DNA from: Euzebya tangerina
GTDB lineage: Bacteria > Actinomycetota > Nitriliruptoria > Euzebyales > Euzebyaceae
Assembly: GCF_003074135.1 (NCBI RefSeq)
Contig: NZ_PPDK01000001.1
Span: 3,224,001 to 3,288,000 of the forward strand
Direction: 5' to 3'
Length of the DNA stretch: 64,000 nt
The notes beneath the pieces were generated by a model, which worked only from the letters and a program-made list of their open reading frames with translations, was not told where the DNA came from and ran no database searches. Both the position numbers and the translations under genes were made by a program. Shown one piece after another: positions 25,632 through 35,500 of the stretch; positions within the stretch are counted from its first letter, which is position 1, and every line of letters begins with the position of its first letter.

Positions 25632-26905
25632 CGGACCATCCCGGCTGCGGTGGCGGGAGGGATCTGAGCCCCCCGACGGCGAGGCGTGCCCGTCACGGCG
25701 GCCCAGGCCGGTGCCAGCGGCTCACCCGCGGTGATGGCGGTTGCCGCCCAACCAGCGGCGCTCAGCAGCCCCACCATCCTGTCGGCCCGGGCCGAACCAG
25801 CCTCGGCGACGACGATCGCAATGCGCTGGCCGAACCCGCGAAGGCCGAACAGGGCGCGCATGTCCGGGTGGCTGCCGAGGTCGTCGTCGCCAGTGCCAGT
25901 TCCCGGAGGGACGCCGAGGATCCCGACGAAGAGCCCCTCACCACCCCGCGCGGCCGACAGCGACGGCGCAAGGCTGGGATTGGAGGTCGCCGGCAGGGTC
26001 GCCAGGTACGCCATGGCCGAGTCGGCGAAGTCCGGGCTGGTGCGCCCCGCCGTGTCGTCGGTGACCAGGCGCAACGCGTAGGAGGCCTCGTCGAGGTGAT
26101 AGACCATCGATGCGGCAACGGACACGGCCCGCTCCAGCGTTCCCGTCGGACCCTCGGAGTGGGCCGCCGCTCTGGAGTCCAGGAAAACCGTGGCATGCGC
26201 CTGCCAGGGCTGGTCCATCTGCCGAACCATGAGGGTGTCGCGATGGGCAGTCGATGCCCAGTGCACGTGGCGGAGGTCATCACCCCGGACGTACTCACGA
26301 ATCGTGAAGAACTCATCGCCGCTGGCCAAGACCCGCCGCGCGTCGGAGCTGCCGGTGCCCATGTGGAGGCCGCGAACGGGTGAGGAGGGCAGCGGCTCGA
26401 CGCGGGGGTAGACCAGCAACTCGTTTGTGGCCTGATAGTCGCGGCGCCGCTCCGCAACGCCGAAGGGATCCCGAACCAGGAGCGCAACCGGCCCCAACTG
26501 GTACTTGCCACGGGTCGTCGCGGTCGCGACGTAGGAGGCTCGGGCGATCTTGCCCGGGGCGACACCGGCCATGACGAAGCGGGCCTCGCCTGCAACGGGG
26601 TGGCCGTCGGCGAGGACCGTGGCCGGCAGCGACTCGGTGACGAGCAGGGTCGGGGACGGCAGGAACGAGTCGTTTCGAAGGTCGAGGTCCGCGGTGACGG
26701 CCGACCCGGCGACGACCCGCGCGTGGGAGCTGTCCCGGCGCACCGAGATCGACCCCGTGGCGACCCGGACGTAGATGACGCCCAGCAGGACGATGGCAAG
26801 ACTTGCCACGCTGACCGCGAAGAGCTCCGCGATTCCCAGGGTCCGACCGGCCAGCCACGTCAGCACCGCGGTCAGCACGAACAGGATCCCGCGTTGCGTC
26901 AGCAT
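25628..26905 (-). CDS. DUF58-domain protein
   Basis: A 425-residue protein with two N-terminal membrane helices (about 8-45), a beta-rich exterior-like region, and the DUF58 signature near residue 205: [20 protein letters not shown], followed by a vWA-like alpha/beta region with [13 protein letters not shown]58 proteins usually work with a MoxR AAA ATPase and a TgpA-like transglutaminase, as arranged here. ATG 26905 begins right at the first membrane helix. It sits 49 bases downstream of the MoxR gene. Confidence 0.9.
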   Translation of the reverse strand: MLTQRGILFVLTAVLTWLAGRTLGIAELFAVSVASLAIVLLGVIYVRVATGSISVRRDSSHARVVAGSAVTADLDLRNDSFLPSPTLLVTESLPATVLADGHPVAGEARFVMAGVAPGKIARASYVATATTRGKYQLGPVALLVRDPFGVAERRRDYQATNELLVYPRVEPLPSSPVRGLHMGTGSSDARRVLASGDEFFTIREYVRGDDLRHVHWASTAHRDTLMVRQMDQPWQAHATVFLDSRAAAHSEGPTGTLERAVSVAASMVYHLDEASYALRLVTDDTAGRTSPDFADSAMAYLATLPATSNPSLAPSLSAARGGEGLFVGILGVPPGTGTGDDDLGSHPDMRALFGLRGFGQRIAIVVAEAGSARADRMVGLLSAAGWAATAITAGEPLAPAWAAVTGTPRRRGAQIPPATAAGMVR

Positions 26906-26954
26906 GCCGCGATCGCCCCAGCCCGCAGCCCGATCCTGTCGCGTCGCACTGGCC

Positions 26955-28073
26955 CTACCGCTCCGGGACGGGCACCGTGCGGAGCACCTCGGAGATCACG
27001 GCCTCGGGAGCCGTCCCCGACATCTGGGCGTCAGGGGAGAGGATCAACCGGTGAGCCAGGACGGGAACGGCCAGCGCCTTCACGTCATCGGGGACCACGT
27101 ACTCCCTACCGACGATCGCCGCGGCAGCCCGGGCAGCACGCAGCAGGGCCAGACCAGCCCGTGGAGAGCAGCCGAGTTCGGTGCCGGGGTGCTCGCGTGT
27201 GGCTCGCACCAACTCGACCACGTACCGCTTCAGCGGGTCGGCCGCGTGGAGCGTCTTGATGGTCTCGATCTGCGCCGCGACGTCCTGGGCGCTGGCCACG
27301 GGCTGGATCTCGCTGACCCCGGCGCCGGAGCCCTGCGTCTCCAGGACCTGCAGCTCGGCGTCGGCGTCGGGGTACCCGATGGTGACCTTCATCATGAACC
27401 GGTCGCGCTGCGCCTCGGGGAGCGGATAGGTCCCCTCCAACTCGACCGGGTTCTGCGTGGCGATCACCATGAACGGGGTCGCCAACTCGTGCGTGGTGCC
27501 GTCGACGGTGACCGTCCGCTCCTCCATGGCCTCCAGCAGAGCCGACTGGGTCTTGGGACCCGCACGATTGATCTCGTCACCCAGGACGATGTTGGCGAAC
27601 ACCGCCCCCGGCTTGAACTCCCACTGGTGGTCCTCGGAGTTGTAGACGGTGGTGCCGGTCACGTCGCTCGGCAGCAGGTCAGGCGTGAACTGCACACGTC
27701 GAACGGTGCTCGCGACCGACTTCGCGATCGCCTTGGCCAGCAGGGTCTTCCCCACGCCGGGGACGTCTTCGACCAGGACGTGTCCCTCGGCGAGCATGGC
27801 CACGACGGACAGGCGCACGACCTCGGGCTTGCCACGCACGACCTGTGCGACGTTGGCCCGGATCCGCTCGTACGTGGCGCTCACTGCACCGGTCGTCGGT
27901 GCAACCTGCCCATTCGCCACCTGGTGCCTCGCTTGTCTCGCCGGTCCGGCCAACTCGGGGGCCGTGCTGGGTGCGCGGCCCTCCGACAACCTTGCCACGG
28001 TCCCGGCCGCGTCACCGGGGGTCACCGACTCGGCCACGGTGGGCCGCAGATTGCTGGAGGAAACCAACGACAA
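26955..28073 (-). CDS. MoxR-family AAA+ ATPase
   Basis: A 372-residue AAA+ ATPase. Walker A is in DVPGVGKTLLAKAIA, Walker B in IVLGDEINRAGPKTQSALLEAMEE, and FMVIATQNPVELEGTYPLPEAQ, with its sensor asparagine, follows. These features define MoxR chaperone-type ATPases. The first 60 residues are unlike the family and low in complexity, so the true start may be an internal GTG rather than TTG 28073. It heads the MoxR-DUF58-TgpA set and is divergent from the dipeptide importer, with 62 bases between starts. Confidence 0.9.
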   Translation of the reverse strand: MSLVSSSNLRPTVAESVTPGDAAGTVARLSEGRAPSTAPELAGPARQARHQVANGQVAPTTGAVSATYERIRANVAQVVRGKPEVVRLSVVAMLAEGHVLVEDVPGVGKTLLAKAIAKSVASTVRRVQFTPDLLPSDVTGTTVYNSEDHQWEFKPGAVFANIVLGDEINRAGPKTQSALLEAMEERTVTVDGTTHELATPFMVIATQNPVELEGTYPLPEAQRDRFMMKVTIGYPDADAELQVLETQGSGAGVSEIQPVASAQDVAAQIETIKTLHAADPLKRYVVELVRATREHPGTELGCSPRAGLALLRAARAAAAIVGREYVVPDDVKALAVPVLAHRLILSPDAQMSGTAPEAVISEVLRTVPVPER

Positions 28074-28135
28074 CGGTCGGAGGCGGGACTAGTATCCCGG
28101 CGCTAGATGATCCCTACGAGGAGAGGAACTCCCTA

Positions 28136-29896
28136 ATGCGCGCAGAGATGACCAGTATCTCGAAGCTGCGCCTGCTGGCCCTCATCGCGGTGCTCGCCCT
28201 GGTGGCGGCGGCCTGCGGAGGCGGCTCGGGCGAGGATGACGACACGGAGGTCGACGACGCCACCGAGTCCACCGACGAGGAGGCCGCCGAGGACGGGGCT
28301 GACGAGGGCACCGACGACGAGGCGATGGCTGAGGAGGAGCCCACGGACGAGGAGTCCACCGACGACGAGGGCACCGAGGACGAGGGTGCGTCCGGTGGCG
28401 ACGAGGTGCTCGTGTTCGGGACCACCGAGATGCCGTCGACCATCGACCCGGCGGACGTCTATGAGAAGTTCGCCTCCGACGTGCTGTTCAACACCACCAA
28501 CCGGCTGGTCGAGTTCGAGCCGGGGGCCGGCGACATCGGTCCGGGCCTCGCCACCAGCTGGGAGGTCAGCGAAGACGGCCTGACCTACACCTTCGACCTG
28601 CGCGAGGGTGTCGTCTTCCAGGACGGCAGCGAGATGACCTCCGAGGACGTCGTCTGGTCGCTCAACCGGTCGCTCAACATCAACCACCCGGACGGCGCAT
28701 CGTTCCTGATCAGCGGGATCACCTCCATCGAGGCCCCCGACGACCTGACGGTCGTGATCACCATCGAGGAGGCCAACTCGACCTTCCTGTCCCGCCTGAA
28801 CTACACCGTGGGGACGATCCTGCCGAGCGACTCCGACGTCTATCAGGCCCCCGAGGAGCGCCTCGAGGCTGAGGGTGAGGACGAGGCCGCCGCCGAGACG
28901 CTGCTGGAGGAGGCCGAGAGCTTCCTGACGCAGGACGCCATCGTCGGCACGGGGCCCTACGAGATGACCGACTACCAGCCGGGTGTCTCCATGACCCTGG
29001 AGCGCTTCGACGACTACTGGGGCGAGGCGCCGCAGATCGGCACCGTCCGGGTCCAGTTCTTCGAGTCCACCACGCAGATGCGGAACGCCTTGGCGGCCGG
29101 TGAGATCGACATGGCAGTCAACGACCTCGACCCGACCGAGACCGCGAGCCTCGAGGGGGAGGAGGGCATCCAGATCGCAACCGACGCCGGTGGCCGAACC
29201 AGCTACATGGTGGTCGATGTCACCCAGGCACCCTTCGATGACCCGGCCGTGCGTCGCGCCATCGCGACGACCATCGACCGGGAGCGCATCGTCGAGGAGG
29301 CCTTCGAGGGTCAGGCCAGCCCGCTGTTCTCCATGATCCCCGAGAACTTCGACGTGAGCATGGACTTCATCTCCGACATCGAGGTCGAGATCGAGCCGGA
29401 GTCCCCCATCGAGTTCGAGCTGTGGTATCCGGCCGACCGCTACACCAACCAGGCGGAGGTCGCTGAGATCATCGCCCGGTCGCTCAACGAGTCCGGTCTG
29501 TTCAACGTCACCACGAACACCTCGGAGTGGGCGACGGAGTACTCCACCCAGCTGAACACCGGTGCGTACGGCATCTACCTGCTGGGTTGGTACCCGGACT
29601 ACCTGGACCCCGACGACTACATCGAGCCGTTCTATGACTCGGAGAAGACCTTCATCGGGTTCTACGGCTCGGAGGAGATGGACGCCCTGATCACCGCGGA
29701 GCAGCAGGCCGAGGTCGGCTCGGACGAGCGGGCGGAGATCTTCGCCGACATCCAGGAGCTGGCGGCGCAGGACATGCCGTTCATCCCGCTGTACTCCGAA
29801 GGTCAGGAGGCCTACTACAACGAACGCGTCACGGGCGTCGAGGAGACCCTCGGTGCCGCACAGCAGACGTGGTTCTACGTACTCGGACTCAACTAG
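28136..29896 (+). CDS. Dipeptide/oligopeptide-type ABC substrate-binding lipoprotein
   Basis: A 586-residue family-5 extracellular binding protein. The signal peptide ends in VAAAC; about 60 very acidic residues (EEEPTDEESTDDE type) then form a flexible tether. The binding domain starts near 90 with VFGTTEMPSTIDPADVYEKFA and shows AVRRAIATTIDRE and LLGWYPDYLDPDDYIEPF, typical of peptide/nickel/glycoside binders. ATG 28136 has ACGAGGAGAGGAA before it. It is the first gene of a complete five-gene importer. Peptides are the default substrate of the family, but others occur. Confidence 0.93.
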   Translation: MRAEMTSISKLRLLALIAVLALVAAACGGGSGEDDDTEVDDATESTDEEAAEDGADEGTDDEAMAEEEPTDEESTDDEGTEDEGASGGDEVLVFGTTEMPSTIDPADVYEKFASDVLFNTTNRLVEFEPGAGDIGPGLATSWEVSEDGLTYTFDLREGVVFQDGSEMTSEDVVWSLNRSLNINHPDGASFLISGITSIEAPDDLTVVITIEEANSTFLSRLNYTVGTILPSDSDVYQAPEERLEAEGEDEAAAETLLEEAESFLTQDAIVGTGPYEMTDYQPGVSMTLERFDDYWGEAPQIGTVRVQFFESTTQMRNALAAGEIDMAVNDLDPTETASLEGEEGIQIATDAGGRTSYMVVDVTQAPFDDPAVRRAIATTIDRERIVEEAFEGQASPLFSMIPENFDVSMDFISDIEVEIEPESPIEFELWYPADRYTNQAEVAEIIARSLNESGLFNVTTNTSEWATEYSTQLNTGAYGIYLLGWYPDYLDPDDYIEPFYDSEKTFIGFYGSEEMDALITAEQQAEVGSDERAEIFADIQELAAQDMPFIPLYSEGQEAYYNERVTGVEETLGAAQQTWFYVLGLN

Positions 29897-29909
29897 CGTC
29901 TAGAGTTCC

Positions 29910-29937
29910 GGCGGCCGGGTCGATCGACCCGGCCGCC
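29910..29937. terminator. Perfect 28-bp palindrome between binding protein and permease genes
   Basis: GGCGGCCGGGTCGA is followed directly by its reverse complement TCGACCCGGCCGCC. It lies 13 bases after the binding-protein stop and before the ribosome site of the first permease. Hairpins in this position usually protect or attenuate transcripts so that the binding protein is made in excess over the membrane parts. Confidence 0.65.
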
Positions 29938-29983
29938 ACTCTGTTCGCCGGACGCCCCGTCCGCACACCCAAGGAGGCGGCTG

Positions 29984-31018
29984 TTGGCAACCACGAAACC
30001 GGGCGGCTCGGGCCTGGGGAAGTACGTGCTCGTCCGGCTGGCCCTGGCGCCCGTGTTCCTGCTGCTCCTGCTGACGCTGCTCTTCGTGCTGCTCCGGATC
30101 CTGCCGGGCGACATCGTGACCGCCTCCCTCGCGGGTCGGGCCAGCGAGGAGCGCATCGAAGCCGCAAGGGAGGCCGCCGGCATCGACCGCCCGATCGGCG
30201 TGCAGTACGTGGAGTACCTCTCCAACATCGTGACCGGCGACTTCGGCGAGCCGCTGACCGACCCTCGACCCGTCGGCGAGTTGGTCGCTGATCTCCTGCC
30301 AGCGACCATCGAGTTGACGGTGTTCGCGATGCTGATCGCCATTCCCCTGGGCATCCTGCTCGGTGCCGTGTCGGCGCGGTTTCGAGATACGCCGCTCGAT
30401 GGTGCCGCCCGGCTGTTCGGCATCGTCAGCTTCTCGATCCCGGTGTTCTGGCTGGGCATCCAGGCGCAGCTGGTCTTCAGCGTGTGGAACGACTGGTTGC
30501 CGACGGGCAACCGGATCTCGGCGCGCATCGCGCCGGTCGACGGGCCAACCGGCTTCTACCTGATCGACGGGGTGCTGGCCAGCAATGGGGAGTTCACGCT
30601 CACTGCCCTCGAACACCTGATCCTTCCCGGGGCGACGCTCGGCCTGGTGATCTCCGGTGTCTTCGTGCGACTCGTGCGCGTCAACATGCTGCAGACGCTC
30701 CGGGCCGACTACGTCGAGTCTGCGCACGCCCGTGGTGTCGGCGAACGACCGGTGCTGTTCCGTCACGCGTTCAAGAACGCACTGGTGCCGGTGATCACCA
30801 TCATGGGCCTGCAGTTCGCGTTGCTGCTGGGAGGTGCGATCCTGACCGAGACGACGTTCTCGTGGCCGGGCATCGGTCTCAAGCTGGTCGACTTCATCAA
30901 CGCGCGTGACTACGTGGGTGTGCAGTCGTTGGTCACCGTCATCGCGATCCTGATCGTCTCGGTCAGCGTGGTCATCGACATCATCAACGGCCTGATCGAC
31001 CCACGGGTGCGGTACTGA
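29984..31018 (+). CDS. Dipeptide-type ABC transporter permease (DppB-like)
   Basis: A 344-residue inner-membrane permease with six predicted helices, a family-typical long first external loop (GRASEERIEAAREAAGID), and the EAA loop SAHARGVGERPVLFRHAFKNAL that docks the ATPase. The TTG start at 29984 has a strong AAGGAGG 7-8 bases upstream. It overlaps the next permease by one base (TGATG). Confidence 0.94.
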   Translation: MATTKPGGSGLGKYVLVRLALAPVFLLLLLTLLFVLLRILPGDIVTASLAGRASEERIEAAREAAGIDRPIGVQYVEYLSNIVTGDFGEPLTDPRPVGELVADLLPATIELTVFAMLIAIPLGILLGAVSARFRDTPLDGAARLFGIVSFSIPVFWLGIQAQLVFSVWNDWLPTGNRISARIAPVDGPTGFYLIDGVLASNGEFTLTALEHLILPGATLGLVISGVFVRLVRVNMLQTLRADYVESAHARGVGERPVLFRHAFKNALVPVITIMGLQFALLLGGAILTETTFSWPGIGLKLVDFINARDYVGVQSLVTVIAILIVSVSVVIDIINGLIDPRVRY

Positions 31019-32139
31019 TGGCCGGGAGCACCGAGGTGTCGACCACGACGACATCGCAGCCGGCCACGGCCGACATCTCCCGGTGGCGCCGAGCCCGCGC
31101 GCGCATCGAGCACGGGCTGCGGCCTTGGCGGCGGGCCAACCCCGGTGCCCGGTATCTGGTCATCGCGGGTGCCGCCATCACGCTGCTCTTCGCCTTCCTC
31201 GCGGTCTTCGCCGACACCGTCGCCCCGTTCGGGGAGGACCAGTACTGCGCCGATGAGTTCTTCAACCCCGAGAACGGCGCCTGCATCGGGGTCGGCCCCG
31301 ACGAGCAGGTGCCGAACCGCGCGCCCCCCAGCACGGAGTACCCCTTCGGCACCACCGACACCCGCTTCGACGTCCTCAGCCGCGTCATCCTGGGTGCCCG
31401 ACTCGCCTTCGCCGTGGTGGCGTTCTCGACGGCCTTCGCCATGCTCATCGGGGTACCACTCGGCCTGTTCAGCGGGTACATCGGCGGCCGCTTCGACCGG
31501 GTCATGGTCCTGGTCATGGATGCGATCTACGCCTTCCCCTCGCTGCTGCTCGCGATCATGATCGCCTTCGCCCTCGGGCTCCGCCTGGAGCAACTCGGGA
31601 TCGATGCACCGTTCGTCCCCGCCGCCGTGTCAGTGGGCACCGTGTACATCCCGCAGTACTTCCGGGTCATCCGCAACCACACCCTCAGCGTCAAGGAGGA
31701 GCCCTACGTCGAGGCGGCGAAGTCACTCGGCGCCAGCCGGACCTCCATCGTGTTCCGCTACGTCTTCTTCAACGTCGTGTCGTCCATCCCGGTCCTGTTC
31801 ACCCTGAACGCCGCCGATGCGGTGCTGACGATGGCGGGCCTGGGGTTCCTGGGCTACGGCGTGCGCTTCCCCACGGCCGAGTGGGGGCTCGACGTCAGCC
31901 TGGCGCTGGCCGACTCGGTGGCCGGGTTCTGGTGGACGGCCTTCTGGCCCGGGGTGGCAATCACCCTGCTGGTCACCGGCCTGTCGTTGATGGGGGAGGG
32001 GCTGAACGACATCATCAACCCGCTGCTCCGGGTGAAGGGGTACCGCGGGAAGGCCAAGGCGTCGGCTCGTGAGACCATGAAGCTGGCCGGTGACCGCGAG
32101 CCGGCTGGTGCCACATCCCGGGCGGAGGCCGGGGCGTGA
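31018..32139 (+). CDS. Dipeptide-type ABC transporter permease (DppC-like)
   Basis: A 373-residue second permease subunit. A long cytoplasmic N-terminus leads to the first helix near 45, then a soluble loop with two cysteines (QYCADEF, GACIGV), FGTTDTRFDVLSRVILGARL, and the EAA loop EAAKSLGASRTSIVFRYVFFN. The C-terminal LSLMGEGLNDIINPLLRVKG is typical of DppC. Start and stop overlap both neighbours, so the importer genes are translationally coupled. Confidence 0.94.
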   Translation: MAGSTEVSTTTTSQPATADISRWRRARARIEHGLRPWRRANPGARYLVIAGAAITLLFAFLAVFADTVAPFGEDQYCADEFFNPENGACIGVGPDEQVPNRAPPSTEYPFGTTDTRFDVLSRVILGARLAFAVVAFSTAFAMLIGVPLGLFSGYIGGRFDRVMVLVMDAIYAFPSLLLAIMIAFALGLRLEQLGIDAPFVPAAVSVGTVYIPQYFRVIRNHTLSVKEEPYVEAAKSLGASRTSIVFRYVFFNVVSSIPVLFTLNAADAVLTMAGLGFLGYGVRFPTAEWGLDVSLALADSVAGFWWTAFWPGVAITLLVTGLSLMGEGLNDIINPLLRVKGYRGKAKASARETMKLAGDREPAGATSRAEAGA

Positions 32140-33158
32140 CCGGCAGCGCCGCACCCGTGCTGCAGGTCCGCAACCTGCGGGTGTCCTACGCCACGCCCGC
32201 CGGATTCCTGCACGCCGTCGACGACGTCAGCTTCGACCTGGCGGCCGGCGAGTCGCTCGGCGTGGTCGGTGAGTCCGGCTGCGGCAAGTCGACCATGGGC
32301 AAGGGCCTGATGCGCCTGCTGCCGCCGGGCGCGCAGCTGTCCGGCTCGGTCCGGCTGCACGGCGAGGAGGTGGTCGGCCTGTCACGGCGGCGGCTGCGCA
32401 AGATTCGCGGCGACGAGATGGCCCTGGTGTTCCAGGAGCCCATGACCCGCCTGGACCCGTTGATGAAGGTCAGTGACCACTTCGTCGAGGCCATCCGGGC
32501 ACACCGGCCCAAGACGTCGAAGTCCGACGCCGTCGCCATGGCCAGCGGTGCGCTGGCGCAGATGGGGATCCCACCGACCCGGGTGCACAACTACCCGCAC
32601 GAGTTCTCCGGCGGCATGCGCCAACGGATCATGATCGCGCTGTCCGTGGTGATGCAACCAGCGGTCATCGTGGCCGACGAGCCCACCACGGCGCTCGACG
32701 TGATCGTGGAGGCGCAGATCCTGGACCTGCTGGACGGCCTGCGTCGCAATGAGGACCTCGGCCTGATCCTGATCACCCACAACCTCGGGATCGTCGCCGA
32801 GACGTGTGATCGCGTGGCCGTGATGTACGCGGGGCGGATCGTCGAGGTGGGCCCGGTGGAGGAGGTCTTCACCGACCCCAAGCATCCCTACACCCAGGGC
32901 CTGCTGCGCAGCGTCATCTCCACCGACACCACCGAGTTGTCCTCGATCGACGGGTTCCCCCCAAACCTGCTGGACCCGCCACCCGGCTGCCGGTTCGCAG
33001 CGCGCTGCGATCAGGTCCTGGAGCACTGCACCACGGTCGATCCGGTCCTGGCACCGCTGACGGAGCAGACCCGCGTCGCGTGCCTGCTGTACCCCCAGTC
33101 CCACCCGTCGCAGTCCAACCCGTCGCCGTCAAGCGCAGGGGAGGCGGCGTCAGCATGA
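32136..33158 (+). CDS. Dipeptide-type ABC transporter ATP-binding protein (DppD-like)
   Basis: A 340-residue ATPase subunit. Walker A GESGCGKSTMGKGL, Q-loop FQEPMTRLDPL, signature SGGMRQRIMIA, Walker B VIVADEPTTALD and switch His in ITHNLG are all intact. The C-terminal oligopeptide/HPY region has CRFAARCDQVLEHC, the cysteine-rich segment of this subfamily. The GTG start overlaps the preceding TGA (GTGA). Confidence 0.95.
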   Translation: MTGSAAPVLQVRNLRVSYATPAGFLHAVDDVSFDLAAGESLGVVGESGCGKSTMGKGLMRLLPPGAQLSGSVRLHGEEVVGLSRRRLRKIRGDEMALVFQEPMTRLDPLMKVSDHFVEAIRAHRPKTSKSDAVAMASGALAQMGIPPTRVHNYPHEFSGGMRQRIMIALSVVMQPAVIVADEPTTALDVIVEAQILDLLDGLRRNEDLGLILITHNLGIVAETCDRVAVMYAGRIVEVGPVEEVFTDPKHPYTQGLLRSVISTDTTELSSIDGFPPNLLDPPPGCRFAARCDQVLEHCTTVDPVLAPLTEQTRVACLLYPQSHPSQSNPSPSSAGEAASA

Positions 33159-34462
33159 GTGACGGCGACGACGCTGTGGCGTTGGCTGGTCCCGGCGAGC
33201 CCGGGACGGACACGACCGAGACGGATGGGATCCTGCTGCGGGTGCGCAACCTCCACACCCACTTCGGTGCCAGCGGTGGCTTCCTCGGGCGGGGCTCCGG
33301 CGTGGTCAAGGCGGTCAACGACGTCTCCTTCGACCTGCGGGAGGGCGACATCTTCGGATTGGTGGGGGAGAGCGGCTCGGGCAAGACCACCCTCGGCCGA
33401 ACCGTTCTGGGTCTGGCCCCGGCGACATCCGGCGAGGTGTGGTGGCGTGGCCGGGACCTGGCCCAGCTGAGCGAGCGGAAGATGCGTCCGCTCCGACGGC
33501 AGATGGGGATGGTCTTCCAGGACCCGAACGCGTCGCTCAACCCCGCCATGACGATCGTCCAGGGCGTCGGCCATCCGCTGCGGATCCACGGGATCGAGAC
33601 CAGCCGTCGGGCCATCCGGCAGCGCGTGGCCGAGATGCTGGAGCGCTGTGGTCTGACGCCGGCACAGCGGTACCTGGACACCTACCCGGAGGATGTCTCC
33701 GGTGGCCAGAAGCAGCGGGTGGTGATCGCCAGGACGCTCATCACCGAGCCGGAGCTGGTGGTGGCCGACGAGCCGGTGGCTGCCCTGGACATGAGCGTGC
33801 GGGCCAAGGTGCTCGAGCTCATGCTCGACCTGAAGGAGCAGTTGGGTCTCACCTACATCTACATCACGCACGATCTGACCAGCGGGCGGTTCGTGTGCGA
33901 TCAGATCGGGATCATGTACCTCGGTGAGCTGGTGGAGTGGGGGGATGCCAGCCGGGTCTACGACCACCCCCAGCACCCCTACACCGACGCACTGCTGGGT
34001 GCGGTGCCGCTGCCGGATCCCTCACGCAAGGGACGCGACAAGAACCTGCCGGCCGGTGAGATCCCCGACGCACTCGACCCGCCGGCCGGGTGCCAGTTCC
34101 ATCCCCGGTGCCCGCGAGCCTTCGGGCCGTGCGGCTGGGAGGGATCGGACCTCGTGGACTACCTCGAGCGCCGTTGGACCGAGGTGGACGCCGCGACCTT
34201 CGAAGAGGAACTGGATGCGACGGGCCCGATCGACTCGATCAAGGTGGACGGCCGCACCGCGCGGTTCCCGGCCGGCAGTCCCGACCGGCTGCTCCCGCTG
34301 CTCCAGGATCTGCACGAGCGCGAGGTGGCTCCGATCTTCTCCGGCGTCTCGGACATCTCGAGCGCCGGCGGTGACGTCGTGGTCACCTTCGCGGAGGGAC
34401 CAGCCCCCACGCTGCTCCCGGTCGCAGGTCGGATGGTCGCCTGCCACCTCCACGAGCGGTAG
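33155..34462 (+). CDS. Dipeptide-type ABC transporter ATP-binding protein (DppF-like), extended
   Basis: A 435-residue ATPase partner of the DppD-like subunit. Walker A is GESGSGKTTLGRTV, the signature is SGGQKQRVVIA, Walker B VVADEPVAALD, with switch His in ITHDLT. After CQFHPRCPRAFGPCGW it has an extra region of about 90 residues, ending in MVACHL, where most family members are shorter. The ATG at 33155 overlaps the previous stop (ATGA) and has AGGGGAGG upstream; the frame opens earlier but that is within dppD. It completes the importer operon. Confidence 0.94.
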   Translation: MSDGDDAVALAGPGEPGTDTTETDGILLRVRNLHTHFGASGGFLGRGSGVVKAVNDVSFDLREGDIFGLVGESGSGKTTLGRTVLGLAPATSGEVWWRGRDLAQLSERKMRPLRRQMGMVFQDPNASLNPAMTIVQGVGHPLRIHGIETSRRAIRQRVAEMLERCGLTPAQRYLDTYPEDVSGGQKQRVVIARTLITEPELVVADEPVAALDMSVRAKVLELMLDLKEQLGLTYIYITHDLTSGRFVCDQIGIMYLGELVEWGDASRVYDHPQHPYTDALLGAVPLPDPSRKGRDKNLPAGEIPDALDPPAGCQFHPRCPRAFGPCGWEGSDLVDYLERRWTEVDAATFEEELDATGPIDSIKVDGRTARFPAGSPDRLLPLLQDLHEREVAPIFSGVSDISSAGGDVVVTFAEGPAPTLLPVAGRMVACHLHER

Positions 34463-34485
34463 CCCTCCCCGCCGTGTGGCGAGGA

Positions 34486-35424
34486 TCAGTGGTGCGCCGG
34501 CTCGCCCGTGCGGGAGGACCACCACAGCTGGGCGGCCACGAGTGGCGCGCCGACGAGCAGGCCGAGCACCGCCGACGCCGCCGTGTTCGTCAGCCAGGCC
34601 AGCGCACCACCGGCAACGCCTGAAACGGCCTCCTCGATGGACTCCTCCCAGCCGTGAACCAGGTCATACGGGCCGGACACACCCAGCTCGTTCAGGCCCA
34701 CCAGCTCGATGTGACCGCCGACCCAGAGCATCGCCGCGGTGCCGAGCACCGAGATGAACGTCAGGACCTTCGGCATGGCGGCCACCAGCCGCTTGCCCGT
34801 CGCAACGGTGCTCGGGGAGTCGCTCTGGGCCATCCGCAGCCCGACGTCGTCGGCCTTCACGATGATGGCGACGATCCCGTAGACGATGACCGTGATCATC
34901 ACGGCCACCACGGCCAGGATGGCCGCCCGGCTGACGAAGGCCTCGTCCGCAACCTCCTTCAGGGCGATGACCATGATCTCGGCCGACAGGATCAGATCAG
35001 TGCGGATGGCCCCGGCGATCAGCTCCTCCTCGGACTCCACCGCCTCGTGCTCGCCGTGATGTCCGTCGCCGGACAGGGCCCCCCAGATCTTGTGGACGGC
35101 CTCATAGCACAGATAGGCCCCGCCGAGCATCAGTATCGGCTCGACGATCCACGGCAGGAACTGGCTGAGCAGCAGGACCGCCGGCAGGATGAAGATCAGC
35201 TTGTTGCGGAACGAGCCCTTCGCGATCTGGCGGATGATCGGCAGTTCACGCTCGGCCGCGACGCCTTGGATGTACTGGGGGGTCACCGCGGTGTCGTCGA
35301 TCAGGACACCGGCAGCCTTCGTGGTCGCTCGACCGGCCGCGGCACCGACATCATCGATCGAGGCCGCCGCCAGCTTGGCCAGCGCTGCGACGTCGTCGAG
35401 CAGCGCGATCAGTCCTCCAGCCAT
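34486..35424 (-). CDS. DUF808 membrane protein
   Basis: A 312-residue protein of the DUF808 (YedI-like) family. It starts with the characteristic MAGGLIALLDDVAALAKLAAASIDD and DDTAVTPQYIQG, followed by about six hydrophobic helices from residue 80 on. No enzymatic motif is apparent, and its transport or stress role is unproven. It is convergent with the importer operon and divergent from the HNH gene, with a short inverted repeat in the shared promoter region. Confidence 0.9.
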   Translation of the reverse strand: MAGGLIALLDDVAALAKLAAASIDDVGAAAGRATTKAAGVLIDDTAVTPQYIQGVAAERELPIIRQIAKGSFRNKLIFILPAVLLLSQFLPWIVEPILMLGGAYLCYEAVHKIWGALSGDGHHGEHEAVESEEELIAGAIRTDLILSAEIMVIALKEVADEAFVSRAAILAVVAVMITVIVYGIVAIIVKADDVGLRMAQSDSPSTVATGKRLVAAMPKVLTFISVLGTAAMLWVGGHIELVGLNELGVSGPYDLVHGWEESIEEAVSGVAGGALAWLTNTAASAVLGLLVGAPLVAAQLWWSSRTGEPAHH

Positions 35425-35457
35425 GCAGTGAACCTACCAGCGCACCCTGCCGTGAGG

Positions 35458-35476
35458 GTTCCCTGCCGCCGGGAAC
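35458..35476. promoter_or_regulatory. Inverted repeat between DUF808 and HNH genes
   Basis: GTTCCC (35458-35463) and GGGAAC (35471-35476) flank seven bases in the 76-base divergent intergenic region. The position suits an operator. The bases resemble half of the 20-bp repeat core, which may be chance. Confidence 0.35.
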
Positions 35477-35500
35477 ACCCGCCGGTATCGTCGGGGATCG

